Positions 1 through 8,307 of a stretch of DNA of 33,623 nucleotides are shown here, in pieces. A program made the translations under genes and the position numbers. Position 1 is the stretch's first letter. Every line of letters begins with the position of its first letter. The notes beneath the pieces are model-generated. The model was not told where the DNA came from. It ran no database searches and saw nothing but the letters and a program-made list of their open reading frames with translations. This stretch comes from Bacteroidaceae bacterium (GTDB taxonomy: Bacteria > Bacteroidota > Bacteroidia > Bacteroidales > Bacteroidaceae), in the NCBI GenBank assembly GCA_017445145.1, contig JAFSVI010000132.1, forward strand, positions 1 to 33,623. The letters run 5' to 3'.

Positions 1-297
1 ACGCGCGAGTGAGTCCTGGCGGTAGTAGGCGTTGCCAAGGTTGAAGTATATCTCGGGGCTCTCGCCATTGGCGGCGATGAGGGCTGCATAGAGGCTGGCG
101 GCTCGCGCATAGTCCTCGGCGGCGTAGGCCGAGTCGGCGGCTTCCTTGGAGAGCACATCGACAGTGAAGGTGGCGGTGGTGTCGGCTGCCGTCGTGGGCA
201 TGGCCACGGAGAGAGTGTCCTGGGCCGTCAGCGTGAGGGCGAAGAGGAGACTGAGGAGCGTCGTTGTGGTACAACGACATACACGACCAAGATTCAT
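1..297 (-). CDS. batE: BatE, TPR protein of the Bat complex (3' end outside window)
   Basis: The reading frame is open from an ATG at 297 to the left edge, giving the first 99 residues; the C-terminus is missing. The N-terminus has a short basic start and a Leu/Ala-rich stretch ending near an Ala-Gln (about residues 10-26), a likely signal peptide. Residues of about 50-99 show helical TPR features: an AAEDYARAASLY segment, then a PEIYFNLGNAYY repeat core. BatE of Bacteroides has signal peptide, TPRs, a membrane helix and an SH3-like domain; only the first two fall inside the window. It lies 116 bases after batD in the same direction, matching the usual batA-E order. The role in aerotolerance is family knowledge; the TPR content and position are seen directly. 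Confidence 0.85.
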   Translation of the reverse strand, partial: MNLGRVCRCTTTTLLSLLFALTLTAQDTLSVAMPTTAADTTATFTVDVLSKEAADSAYAAEDYARAASLYAALIAANGESPEIYFNLGNAYYRQDSLAR

Positions 298-413
298 ATA
301 TAATATGTTGTGTATGGACAATGGATGATGGATAGCGGATAGTGTGGAATGGTGGGAGAAAAGGAATGTGCCGGTGATGGCCACGGCATTGTCGAGGACT
401 AATGGCAGACGCA

Positions 414-2279
414 TCACACCTTGAGCCCCTCGATGGCTGCTGCAGCCTGCTCATAGACACGCTGCATCATCGATGCGGGATCGCCCGGGGCGAAGCGGGC
501 AAACTCGCAGTCGTCGATGGCGTGGAGATAGGCATCGATGGCCTCCGACGCCACGCCCTTGGCGGTCAGGCGCTGGCGGACGTTGTCCTTGGTGAGCTCG
601 CTGACGGGGATGTTGAGCTTGTCGGCCAGATAGCCCCACAGGGCGCGCATGGTCTCCTCGTACATGGCATTGGCATTGCCGGCGGCAAGGAGCTTGCCGG
701 CCACCCTGAGACGCTTGGAGGCCACCCGGCCGGCGCCGCGTGTGCGGCGGCGTGCGAGGTCGGCATTGGCGACGGCATAGCGGCGGAAGGCTGCCACGAC
801 AGCGAGGAACACGGCCAGCATGGCCGCATAGGCACCCCAATAGCGCGCGGAGCCGAGGAAGTCGGAGTCGGGAGCCTGATAGTGGGCACGGCCGGTGTGG
901 ATGTAGCGTATGTCGGAAGCCAGGAGTTCCACATCCTCCTTGGTGTAGGTGGTGGTGGCCGACGAGCCTCCCTTGGCCTTGGCGACGTCGATGGTGTATG
1001 CTTCGCCGCGAAGGGTCTTGTAGGCCCGCTCGGCGGGGTCGAAGTATATGAACTCGGCGGCAGGGAGCTCGTACTTGCCCTGATGGCGCGGCAGGGCGAT
1101 GTAGTCATACACCACCTGGCCGGTGGAACCTGCGGCGGTGATGCGTGTGTTCTCCTCCGAACGCGGGTCGTAGCTCTCGAAGTCCTTGGGCCAGGCCACG
1201 CTGGGGGCATTCATAAGCTTGAGGTTGCCGGTGCCGCCGACGGTGAGGCGCAGCGTAGTGGCATCGTTGGCGTTGAGCGACTGGGGTGTGAGCGCCGACT
1301 TCATGGTGAACTTGCCCACAGCGCCGGAGAAGCCGTCGGGCTTGGGCGACGGCAGCGCATCGACCTGCAGCGTCACGGCGGGTGCGACGACGCGCTTGCG
1401 CACCTCCTGCATCATCGTGCCGCCGCCAAAGAAGATGTCGAAGGGGTCGGCGGAGCGGTTCTGCTGGATGACGGTGGCCTCGAACTGGATCTCAGGTATG
1501 GTGAGCGTGCCGGAGCGCTGCGGGAACACCACATACTGGCTCCAGACGACGGTGCCATAGTTCTTGCCGTTGTGGTGCTCCATCTTCAGCTCGGGCTGGC
1601 GCTGGCGGTCGAGTTCCTGCACGTGGAAGCCGTCGAGGGCCGGCATCTTGCCCTGCATCTCGCTGACGTTGACGAGGGTGTAGAGCTTGTAGGTGAGCAA
1701 CACGGCCTCCTGCTCGAACACACGTTTCTTCGACGCCGTGACGGCGATGAAGATGTCCTTGCCGGAGATGCGGTCGCCGATGTCCTGGGTGTGCATGCGG
1801 TCCTGGCGCGAGGCGTGGGGCTGGCCTCCCTGCTGCTGACCCGGGGCGCCGCTGCCAGCGCCGCCGCTGCCCGATGGCAGCACCTTGATTTGCGGTGAGC
1901 CGGACTGCACCGTCTCGCCAGCGGCGGTGACCGTGGCAGCCGGTATGCGGAAGGTGCCGGGCTGGTCGGTGGTGAGGGTGTAGGTGAAGGTGACGCTGCT
2001 GCTCGACGTGGTCTTGCCATTGACCATGGAGAAGCTCGACTGCTGGCTGCGGCTGGGGCCGAAGAGCTCCACCAAGCCCGCGAACTCGCCCACCTTGAAG
2101 TCCGACACGTCGCTGGTGTTGACCACGTAGGCCACACGGAAGCGGTCGCCCTGGACGACCTCGGAAGGCGCCTGCACGGTGACACGCACCTGTGCCCGCA
2201 GGGCCATGGTGAGGCAGAGGGCCAGCACGAGTGCCACGGCCCTGACGTGGAGCTTATACCTGTTTGTTGCTGTAATCAT
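414..2279 (-). CDS. batD: BatD, exported aerotolerance protein with membrane helix
   Basis: The protein has 621 residues. The frame stays open upstream to 2465, but I start it at the ATG at 2279 because a clear signal peptide begins there (basic start, hydrophobic core, cut after about Gln30), whereas the upstream extension is low-complexity antisense of batC. The large periplasmic part (about 31-475) is beta-rich and matches the BatD 'oxygen tolerance' family, with a Gly/Gln-rich linker near 170-190. One membrane helix lies at about 481-499, followed by a basic cytoplasmic tail whose helical module (about 535-600, containing MRALWGYLADKLNIPVSELT) resembles the tail of the neighbour at 5183-6349. 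BatD is thought to form a membrane complex with BatA, B, C and E; its biochemical function is unknown. A tandem 15-bp repeat lies just before the gene. Confidence 0.92.
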   Translation of the reverse strand: MITATNRYKLHVRAVALVLALCLTMALRAQVRVTVQAPSEVVQGDRFRVAYVVNTSDVSDFKVGEFAGLVELFGPSRSQQSSFSMVNGKTTSSSSVTFTYTLTTDQPGTFRIPAATVTAAGETVQSGSPQIKVLPSGSGGAGSGAPGQQQGGQPHASRQDRMHTQDIGDRISGKDIFIAVTASKKRVFEQEAVLLTYKLYTLVNVSEMQGKMPALDGFHVQELDRQRQPELKMEHHNGKNYGTVVWSQYVVFPQRSGTLTIPEIQFEATVIQQNRSADPFDIFFGGGTMMQEVRKRVVAPAVTLQVDALPSPKPDGFSGAVGKFTMKSALTPQSLNANDATTLRLTVGGTGNLKLMNAPSVAWPKDFESYDPRSEENTRITAAGSTGQVVYDYIALPRHQGKYELPAAEFIYFDPAERAYKTLRGEAYTIDVAKAKGGSSATTTYTKEDVELLASDIRYIHTGRAHYQAPDSDFLGSARYWGAYAAMLAVFLAVVAAFRRYAVANADLARRRTRGAGRVASKRLRVAGKLLAAGNANAMYEETMRALWGYLADKLNIPVSELTKDNVRQRLTAKGVASEAIDAYLHAIDDCEFARFAPGDPASMMQRVYEQAAAAIEGLKV

Positions 2280-2294
2280 ATCGTATGGATTGCC

Positions 2295-2324
2295 AAATGC
2301 GTGATGGTGAAATGCGTGATGGTG
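2295..2324. repeat. Two tandem 15-bp repeats before batD
   Basis: Two adjacent identical copies (2295-2309 and 2310-2324) of the plus-strand unit aaatgcgtgatggtg lie in the 76-base gap between batC and batD, 16 bases upstream of the batD start codon. They are transcribed as leader RNA of batD if the genes are co-transcribed. No function is apparent. Confidence 0.85.
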
Positions 2325-2355
2325 ATGATGTGGGGATGCCGGCGGGGTGCGGGTG

Positions 2356-3033
2356 TCACCACTGCTTCTCCAGTTGGCGGCGCTGCGGCCGCTGCTGGGC
2401 TTTCTGCACCTTGTCCTGTGTCTGGCGCTCTTCCTGCATGGCTGCCTTGAGGAGCTGCTCGGCATTCTCGCGCGACATCTGCGGCTGCTGTTGCTGCGGT
2501 GGGTGGGGTTGCTGCGGTTGTTGCTGTTGTTGCTCGTCTTTCTTCTCCTTGTCGTCGCCTTGCTGGTCCTCGTTGTTGTCCTGTCCGCCCTGCGGCTGTT
2601 GCTGCTGCTGGTGCTGGCACAGGGCGAGGTTGTAGCGTGTCTCGTCGTCGAGAGGGTTGCGGCGCAGGGCGTTCTTGTAGCACTCTATGGCTTCGCCAAA
2701 CTTCTTCTGGCTCTGGAGTATCACGCCCATGTTGTGGTAGATCTGCGCAGCCCGCAGCTTGTTGGGCTGCGCGGCGGCGGCGAGCTGGAACTGCTTCTGG
2801 GCTTCCTGGAGCTGGCCCTGAGCCAGGAGCGCCGTGCCCAGGTTGTACAGGGCCTCGGGGTTGACGCTGTTGACCTCCGTGGCCTTCTGGTACTCGACCT
2901 GCGCCTTGGAATAGAGCGTGTCGGCCATGAGGCGGTTGCCACGGCGCACATAGTCGCGGTCGCGCTCACGCCCTATGGCGTGTGTGGCCACGAGGATTGC
3001 GGCTGCGGAGAGTAGGATGCTGAGGTATCGCAT
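2356..3033 (-). CDS. batC: BatC, exported TPR protein
   Basis: The protein has 225 residues and starts at an ATG at 3033. Residues 1-20 are a signal peptide (hydrophobic core SILLSAAAILVA). At least three TPR units follow at about 25-140, recognisable from PEALYNLGTALLAQGQLQEA and its neighbours. Residues 140-185 form a Gln/Pro/Asp-rich linker, followed by a helical tail starting MSRENAEQLLKAAMQEE that recurs in BatC proteins. In Bacteroides and Leptospira BatC-type proteins are periplasmic and are thought to bind the VWA proteins BatA and BatB through the TPRs. The gene follows batB after a 38-base gap and precedes batD. The Gln tract, coded by CAG/CAA triplets, could vary in length between strains. 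Confidence 0.92.
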   Translation of the reverse strand: MRYLSILLSAAAILVATHAIGRERDRDYVRRGNRLMADTLYSKAQVEYQKATEVNSVNPEALYNLGTALLAQGQLQEAQKQFQLAAAAQPNKLRAAQIYHNMGVILQSQKKFGEAIECYKNALRRNPLDDETRYNLALCQHQQQQQPQGGQDNNEDQQGDDKEKKDEQQQQQPQQPHPPQQQQPQMSRENAEQLLKAAMQEERQTQDKVQKAQQRPQRRQLEKQW

Positions 3034-3071
3034 GGTGTGTCTGGTGGTGGTATCTGTGGTGTGATGGTGGG

Positions 3072-4109
3072 TTATTTGTCGGCCAGGCCACGCTGGCGGA
3101 AGAGGCGGAAGCGGCTCAGATAGCGATTGCGCCGCGAGAGGATGAGCACCTCGGCAGCGAGCAGTGCGAGGGCTATCCAGGCAAAGTCGCGGTTGTGCTC
3201 GTTGTATTCGCTATAGACGGTGGACTCCATCTCGGCCTTGGCGAGCTTATCGACGTGGCCGAAGAGGGCCGACTGCGCTGAGGAGCTGTTATCGACATAG
3301 ATGTAGGCGCCCTGGCCGGCCTGGGCCACCTCGCGGCACATGGCCTCGTTGAGACGGGAGACGACCGTGGTGCCGCCATTGTCGGTGATGAAACGGTTGG
3401 TGCCGGGGATGGGGATGGGGCTGCCGTCGGGCGACCCCACGCCGAGGACATACACGCGCTGACCCTTCTTGGCAGCCTCGCGGGCTGCCTCCACGGCGCC
3501 GCCCTCGTTGTCCTCGCCGTCGGTGATGACGAAGATGGCACGCCCCACGCCATCCTGCTGCGTGAAGCAGCGCGAGGCGAGGTCTATGGCGTGTGCCAGG
3601 TCCGTTCCCTGCACGCTGATCATCTCCGGCGATATGTTGTCGAGAAACATCTTGGCCGAGACGTAGTCGCTGGTGATGGGGAGCTGCACGAAGGCGTCGC
3701 CGGCGAAGACGACAAGCCCCACCTTGTCATCGGTCATGCTGCCGACAAGGCTGCTGATGAGGAGCTTGGCCTTCTCGAGGCGGCTGGGTGAGACATCCTG
3801 TGCGAGCATGGAATTGCTCACGTCGAGGGCTATGACAGCCTCGATGCCACGACGTGTGCTGGTGTCGAGCTTCGTGCCATACTGTGGGCGCGCCAGACAC
3901 ACCAGCATCATGGCAAAGGCCATGGTGAGCAGCCAGAACTTGGCCTCCGGGCGCCAGCGTGAGACATCGGGCATGAGCTCGCGCAGAAGGTCGGGGTCGC
4001 CATAGCGGCGCAGACGCCTCAGGCGCACCACCGCCATGGCATAGTGCAATGCCACGAGCATGGGTATGAGCGCCAGGGCGTAGAGATATATGGGGCTTTC
4101 GAAACGCAT
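3072..4109 (-). CDS. batB: BatB, membrane VWA-domain protein
   Basis: The protein has 345 residues. Two membrane helices at about 8-28 and 57-74 precede a von Willebrand factor A domain (about 90-270), and a third helix lies near 315-330, so the VWA domain should face the periplasm. The metal-ion-dependent adhesion site looks intact: DVSNS at 96-100, GTD with Thr169, and TDG with Asp197. The start codon overlaps the batA stop by one base (TAATG), suggesting coupled translation. BatB and BatA are paralogues; the family is implicated in oxygen tolerance and envelope stress, with unknown ligands. The C-terminus after the last helix is short and basic, the usual form. Confidence 0.95.
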   Translation of the reverse strand: MRFESPIYLYALALIPMLVALHYAMAVVRLRRLRRYGDPDLLRELMPDVSRWRPEAKFWLLTMAFAMMLVCLARPQYGTKLDTSTRRGIEAVIALDVSNSMLAQDVSPSRLEKAKLLISSLVGSMTDDKVGLVVFAGDAFVQLPITSDYVSAKMFLDNISPEMISVQGTDLAHAIDLASRCFTQQDGVGRAIFVITDGEDNEGGAVEAAREAAKKGQRVYVLGVGSPDGSPIPIPGTNRFITDNGGTTVVSRLNEAMCREVAQAGQGAYIYVDNSSSAQSALFGHVDKLAKAEMESTVYSEYNEHNRDFAWIALALLAAEVLILSRRNRYLSRFRLFRQRGLADK

Positions 4110-5107
4110 TATGGGATTTTCTTGAGTATGGTTTCACGAAGTAGTATTTCGAGCAGCAGCGCCATGCACGCTATGGCGGCGAAGATGAAGTAGGCCTCGT
4201 AGCGACGGCTGTACTGCTTGACGTTCATCTTTGTCTTCTCCAGACGGTCTATCTGCTGATACACCTCGCGCAGCTTGGCGTTGTTGGTGGCACGGTAGAA
4301 CTCGCCGTCGGTGGCGGTGGCTATCTCCTGCAGCGTGTGCTCGTCGATTTCCACGGGGATGTTGAGGTACTCGATGTGGCCGCCGACGTTCATGGGATAG
4401 CGCGCCGTGCCGTTGGTGCCCACGCCGATGGTATATACACGTATGCCAAAGCTGCGCGCTATCTCGGCAGCCGTCTGCGGAGATATGTCGCCGGCGTTGT
4501 TGGAGCCGTCGGTGAGCAGGATGACGACCTTGGACTTGGCCTTGGAATCCTTCAGGCGCGAGATGGCGTTGGCCAGGCCCATGCCTATGGCCGTTCCGTC
4601 GCTGATGAGGCCATTCTGGGCCATGTCACACTCGAGGCTCTCAAACATGTTGATGAGCACGCCATGGTCGGTGGTCATGGGGCACTGGGTGAAGCTCTCG
4701 CCGGCAAAGATGGTGAGGCCGATGTTGTCGTTGGGGCGGCCGGCGATGAACTCCGACGCCACCTTCTTGGCCGCTTCGAGGCGGTTGGGGCGCAGGTCCT
4801 CGGCGAGCATCGAGGTGCTCACATCGACGGCAAGCATGATGTCGATGCCCTCCACGCTGCGGTCGCTCCACGAATTGGACGTCTGGGGCCGCGCCAGCAC
4901 GATGACAATCATGGCAAACGCCACGAGTCGCAAGAGAAATGGCGCATGCACGAGCATCTGTCGCCACGTGCGCGGCGCGCCCCGGAATGCCGACGTCGTT
5001 GACACCTGCATAGTTGGTTCGCTGGCATGATGCCGGAGCACATACCATATAATATAAGGTATGGCGAGCAGCAAGAGCAGCAGAAGATATGGATATGCGA
5101 ATTGCAT
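4109..5107 (-). CDS. batA: BatA, membrane VWA-domain protein
   Basis: The protein has 332 residues. Helices at about 5-24 and 56-73 are followed by a VWA domain (about 88-290) with a complete MIDAS: DVSTS at 95-99, GTA with Thr172, and TDG with Asp200. A last helix spans about 308-328. The layout is that of BatA across Bacteroidota: membrane-anchored with an extracytoplasmic metal-binding domain. It precedes batB with a one-base overlap and follows the uncharacterised membrane protein at 5183-6349 after 75 bases, the largest gap in this part of the cluster. That gap holds a short direct repeat of acgtaaag on the minus strand but no convincing promoter. Confidence 0.95.
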   Translation of the reverse strand: MQFAYPYLLLLLLLAIPYIIWYVLRHHASEPTMQVSTTSAFRGAPRTWRQMLVHAPFLLRLVAFAMIVIVLARPQTSNSWSDRSVEGIDIMLAVDVSTSMLAEDLRPNRLEAAKKVASEFIAGRPNDNIGLTIFAGESFTQCPMTTDHGVLINMFESLECDMAQNGLISDGTAIGMGLANAISRLKDSKAKSKVVILLTDGSNNAGDISPQTAAEIARSFGIRVYTIGVGTNGTARYPMNVGGHIEYLNIPVEIDEHTLQEIATATDGEFYRATNNAKLREVYQQIDRLEKTKMNVKQYSRRYEAYFIFAAIACMALLLEILLRETILKKIP

Positions 5108-5182
5108 GAATAACGGTTTATCTGTGGGTTGTTTCTCTTTACGTTCTACGCTTTACGTCTCACGAGCGGCTCAACCTACATG

Positions 5183-6349
5183 TCAGCGCAGCAGCTCTAT
5201 GATGCGCCATATCATGTAGATGAGCATAGCCTCGGCGGCCACGCTGAGCACAGCAATGGTGATGCGCATGGCCAGTGTGCGCTCGCGGCTCTGCTTCTCC
5301 TCGACCGTCACCACCTCCTCCACGGGCTTGGCGTTGGGGTCGGCCTCCACCTTCGTCTGGTTGATGAAGTCGATGGCGCTGACGAGGTTGGCATCGTTCT
5401 CGTTCATCAGCGTGGTCCACTTGGCGAACTTCACCAGGTCGGCCGTCTCGAAGAGCTGGCGCAGCTCGGCCAGCGCCTGCTCGTCCTGCTCCTTGAGCAG
5501 ACGCCCGATGATCTCCGTGGAGGTCATCTCCATGGCATTGAAGCCGTAGCGGTCGCGGATGTAGGTGCGCAGCGCATCGGTGAGTTCGGTGTAATACTCC
5601 TTGGAGTCCTCCTCGGCCCATCGCTTCTCGACCTTCAGGCGCTCGATGTGCTCCATGGCCACCTGATGAGGCGGCCGCTTGGCAGCACGGCGAATGATGC
5701 GGATTATGGGTTTGTTCTGGTAGGCACGCAGTGAAACGTAAGCCAGAACGAGGGCAATGAGCGTAAGCACCATGGCGAGCCAGAAGAGGTCGTTCCAGTC
5801 GGCCCAGGAGAAGGGATTGTCCTGCACACCCTTGGGCGGGAAGAACTCGTCGAGATGCAACGTGTCAACAGGCACGGTGACGACCTTCAGGGCCAGCGAC
5901 TGCGAGCGCAGAGTGTCGTTGCCTACGATGGCGGCAAAGGGCGGCAATGCCACCAGGGCGGAGTCGAAGGCCGTGATGGTCCAACGCTCTGTCACCACCA
6001 TGCGCGCCGCATCGGGGCGGACGGTGTCTGACGATAGTTTCTCCACCACCTCCACGCCGCCATAGAGGGGCTGGTATTGCTGGAAGGCAGGGAGCTGCAC
6101 GCGCTGCTCGCCGCTGCACTCGACCTGGAAGGTGAGCACGCGCTGCTGGCCGATGAGCATCACCACGGTGTCGATGCTGGCCTGGAAGGTGGCCTGGGCC
6201 GATGCCGCTACCGGCACGGCGGCGAGCAACAGCAAGGCCATGCCGAAGGAGAGCCACGCCGCAGCGACGGCGTGGCGCCGGCCGCGGTGAGCAGCCCCCA
6301 CGGCGCGGGGGCCTGATGCGTTGCCAAAATGAGTCATGAATGAATGCAT
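5183..6349 (-). CDS. Uncharacterised Bat-cluster membrane protein with BatD-like tail
   Basis: The protein has 388 residues. It begins with a basic stretch and hydrophobic signal (about 28-52), followed by a beta-rich periplasmic part (53-185). A membrane helix spans about 187-207, then a charged cytoplasmic helical module (about 225-335), and a last hydrophobic helix at 361-383. The module containing YYTELTDALRTYIRDRYGF corresponds in place and pattern to the BatD tail, so I infer a shared cytoplasmic domain, possibly the contact with MoxR or DUF58. Proteins of this kind sit between DUF58 and batA in many Bacteroidota and have no assigned function; DUF4381-like is the closest label I can suggest. 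Start at Met1 is not certain, since Met5 is also possible. The gene begins 20 bases after the DUF58 stop. Confidence 0.8.
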   Translation of the reverse strand: MHSFMTHFGNASGPRAVGAAHRGRRHAVAAAWLSFGMALLLLAAVPVAASAQATFQASIDTVVMLIGQQRVLTFQVECSGEQRVQLPAFQQYQPLYGGVEVVEKLSSDTVRPDAARMVVTERWTITAFDSALVALPPFAAIVGNDTLRSQSLALKVVTVPVDTLHLDEFFPPKGVQDNPFSWADWNDLFWLAMVLTLIALVLAYVSLRAYQNKPIIRIIRRAAKRPPHQVAMEHIERLKVEKRWAEEDSKEYYTELTDALRTYIRDRYGFNAMEMTSTEIIGRLLKEQDEQALAELRQLFETADLVKFAKWTTLMNENDANLVSAIDFINQTKVEADPNAKPVEEVVTVEEKQSRERTLAMRITIAVLSVAAEAMLIYMIWRIIELLR

Positions 6350-6369
6350 CTGAGCTTGGGCATTTGGGG

Positions 6370-7238
6370 TTATTTGCGCTTGGCGAAGAGGGAGCGCAGG
6401 GCAACGACATAGTCCTGGTCGGTGCGCACGCTGACGCTATCTACCCCGGCACGCGTGAAAGTCGCGCTGAGCTGGGCCGAGCGCCGCTGCCACCATTCCG
6501 ACTGGGCACGGCGCACGGCACGTGAGCTGGTGTCAACCCACTGCACATGCCCCGTCTCGGCATCGCGCACACGCATCAGACCCACGTCGGGGAGGTCGGC
6601 GACGCGGCGGTCATAGACCTGTATGGCCACTATGTCGTGTTTCCTGTTGGCGATGGTCAGCGTCTGGCTGAAGTCGCGCTCGTCGATGAAGTCGGAGAGC
6701 ACGAAGCACGTACACCGGCGCTTGATGACCTGCGTGAGGTACTCCACACCCTGGCGTATGTCGGTGCGGCAGCTCGCGGGCCGGAAGTCGAGCAGCTCGC
6801 GGATGATGTAGAGGATATGCTTGCGCCCCTTCTTGGGAGGTATGAACTTCTCTATGCGGTCGGAGAAGAAGATGACACCGATCTTGTCGTTGTTCTGGAT
6901 GGCGCTGAAGGCCAGCGTGGCGGCTATCTCGGTCTGCATCTGGCGCTTGGTCTGCACCACGGTGCCAAAGTCGAGGCTGGAACTCACATCGACGAGGAGC
7001 ATCACGGTGAGCTCGCGCTCCTCCTCAAACACCTTGACAAAGGGCCGGTTGAAACGAGCGGTGACATTCCACTCTATATCGCGCACGTCGTCGCCATAGA
7101 TATACTCGCGCACCTCCGAGAATGCCATGCCGCCCCCTTGAAGGCGGAATGGTACTCACCGGCGAAGATGTTGTTCGACAGGCCACGGGTCTTAATCTCT
7201 ATCTGGCGAACGCGCTTGAGGATTTCTGTTGTTTCCAA
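6370..7238 (-). CDS. DUF58 protein, apparent frameshift near the N-terminus
   Basis: The main frame (252 codons from an ATG at 7128 to the stop at 6370) is a DUF58 protein with a VWA-like fold: GDDVRDIEWNVTARF is the DUF58 signature, and LLVDVSSSLDFGT is the DxSxS metal site. Family members normally have about 37 more residues, of the type RQIEIKTRGL...AGEYHSAFKG. These are coded just upstream, from a TTG at 7238 to about 7134, but in another frame. The join falls at a run of five G (plus-strand C 7133-7137) before GCGGCATG; one extra base would restore a continuous protein of about 289 residues. Either the gene is broken, the reading is a sequencing error, or translation restarts at 7128. 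DUF58 proteins work with MoxR ATPases, whose gene lies 54 bases upstream. Confidence 0.85.
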
Positions 7239-7292
7239 TTGTAAGGTTGTAACGTGTCAAAAAGAATGATAAGGCAACTGTCCGACAGCCTA

Positions 7293-8288
7293 TCAAGGCA
7301 CCTCGACCTGATTGATGATCTTGCTGACAATCTCCTCGGAGGTGACGTTGTTGGCCTCGGCCTCGTAGGTGAGGCCTATGCGATGGCGCAGCACGTCGTG
7401 GGCTATGGCGCGCACGTCCTCGGGAATCACGTAGCCACGACGCTTGATGAAGGCGTAAGCACGTGCTGCCAGCGCCAGGCTGATGCTGGCACGAGGCGAG
7501 CCTCCGAACTCGATGAAGTCCCGGATTTGCTTCAGGTTGTACTTCTCGGGGTAGCGTGTGGCAAACACGATGTCGGCGATATACTGCTCTATCTTCTCGT
7601 CGAGATACACCTCGCGCACCACCTTGCGGGCCTCGATGATTTCGGCCGTGGACAGCACGGGGCGCACGCTCTTGCTCTCGCCCGTGATGTTCTGGCGGAT
7701 GATGCGCTTCTCCTCGTCGAGCTTGGGATAGTCGATGACAACCTTGAGCATGAAACGGTCCACCTGGGCCTCGGGGAGAGGATAGGTGCCTTCCTGCTCG
7801 ATGGGGTTCTGCGTGGCCAGCACCAGGAAGGGCGATGGCAGCTTGAAGGTCTGCTTGCCGATGGTGACCTCGCGCTCCTGCATGGCCTCGAGCAAAGCAC
7901 TCTGCACCTTGGCCGGGGCGCGGTTGATCTCGTCGGCAAGGACGAAGTTGGCAAACACAGGTCCCTGCTCCACGGTGAACTTCTCATCGCGCTGGGAATA
8001 GACCATGGTGCCGGTGACATCGGCCGGCAGGAGGTCGGGGGTGAACTGTATGCGGCTGAACTTGGCATCGATGAGCTGGGCCAGCGTCTTGATGGCCAGC
8101 GTCTTGGCCAGCCCCGGCACACCTTCCAGCAGCACATGGCCGTCGGACAGGAGGCCAATGAGCAATGATTCCACGAGATGGCGCTGGCCCACGATGACCT
8201 GGTCCATGCCTGTGATGAGGTTCGTCACAAAAGAACTCTGGCGCTCGATGCGCTCGTTGAGTTCGCGTATGTCAAATGATTCTGCCAT
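7293..8288 (-). CDS. MoxR-family AAA+ ATPase
   Basis: The protein has 331 residues. Walker A is GVPGLAKT at 56-63 and Walker B ends LADE at 117-120. A sensor 1 motif is seen in LATQNPIEQEG, and the lid domain follows in the C-terminal third (FGGSPRASISLALAARA). This is the RavA/MoxR type AAA+ ATPase, thought to act as a chaperone in the maturation or metal loading of VWA proteins; here the likely clients are DUF58, BatA and BatB just downstream. It is cytoplasmic with no signal peptide. It starts at an ATG at 8288, 19 bases after the HU-LysM stop, so it probably shares the transcript coming from ftsY/rimO. The length is typical. Confidence 0.95.
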   Translation of the reverse strand: MAESFDIRELNERIERQSSFVTNLITGMDQVIVGQRHLVESLLIGLLSDGHVLLEGVPGLAKTLAIKTLAQLIDAKFSRIQFTPDLLPADVTGTMVYSQRDEKFTVEQGPVFANFVLADEINRAPAKVQSALLEAMQEREVTIGKQTFKLPSPFLVLATQNPIEQEGTYPLPEAQVDRFMLKVVIDYPKLDEEKRIIRQNITGESKSVRPVLSTAEIIEARKVVREVYLDEKIEQYIADIVFATRYPEKYNLKQIRDFIEFGGSPRASISLALAARAYAFIKRRGYVIPEDVRAIAHDVLRHRIGLTYEAEANNVTSEEIVSKIINQVEVP

Positions 8289-8307
8289 ATAAGGATTATG
8301 TGGTTGG

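Noticed and set aside
402-1898. A 498-codon plus-strand frame opposite batD
   Set aside because: It is antisense to a clearly recognised gene. Its Gly/Val/Leu/His/Glu-rich composition is typical of a shadow in GC-rich DNA, and no family is seen.
2280-2465. N-terminal extension of BatD with a His-rich stretch
   Set aside because: It is created by the batC-batD gap and by antisense of batC. The signal peptide starts at 2279.
2498-2620. Possible unstable Gln-codon repeat in batC
   Set aside because: The Gln tract is interrupted by Pro, Asp and Glu codons and is an ordinary linker in this family, so I do not claim an expansion locus.
5108-5182. Promoter for batA in the 75-base gap
   Set aside because: Only a repeated acgtaaag motif is seen, with no TAnnTTTG on the minus strand.
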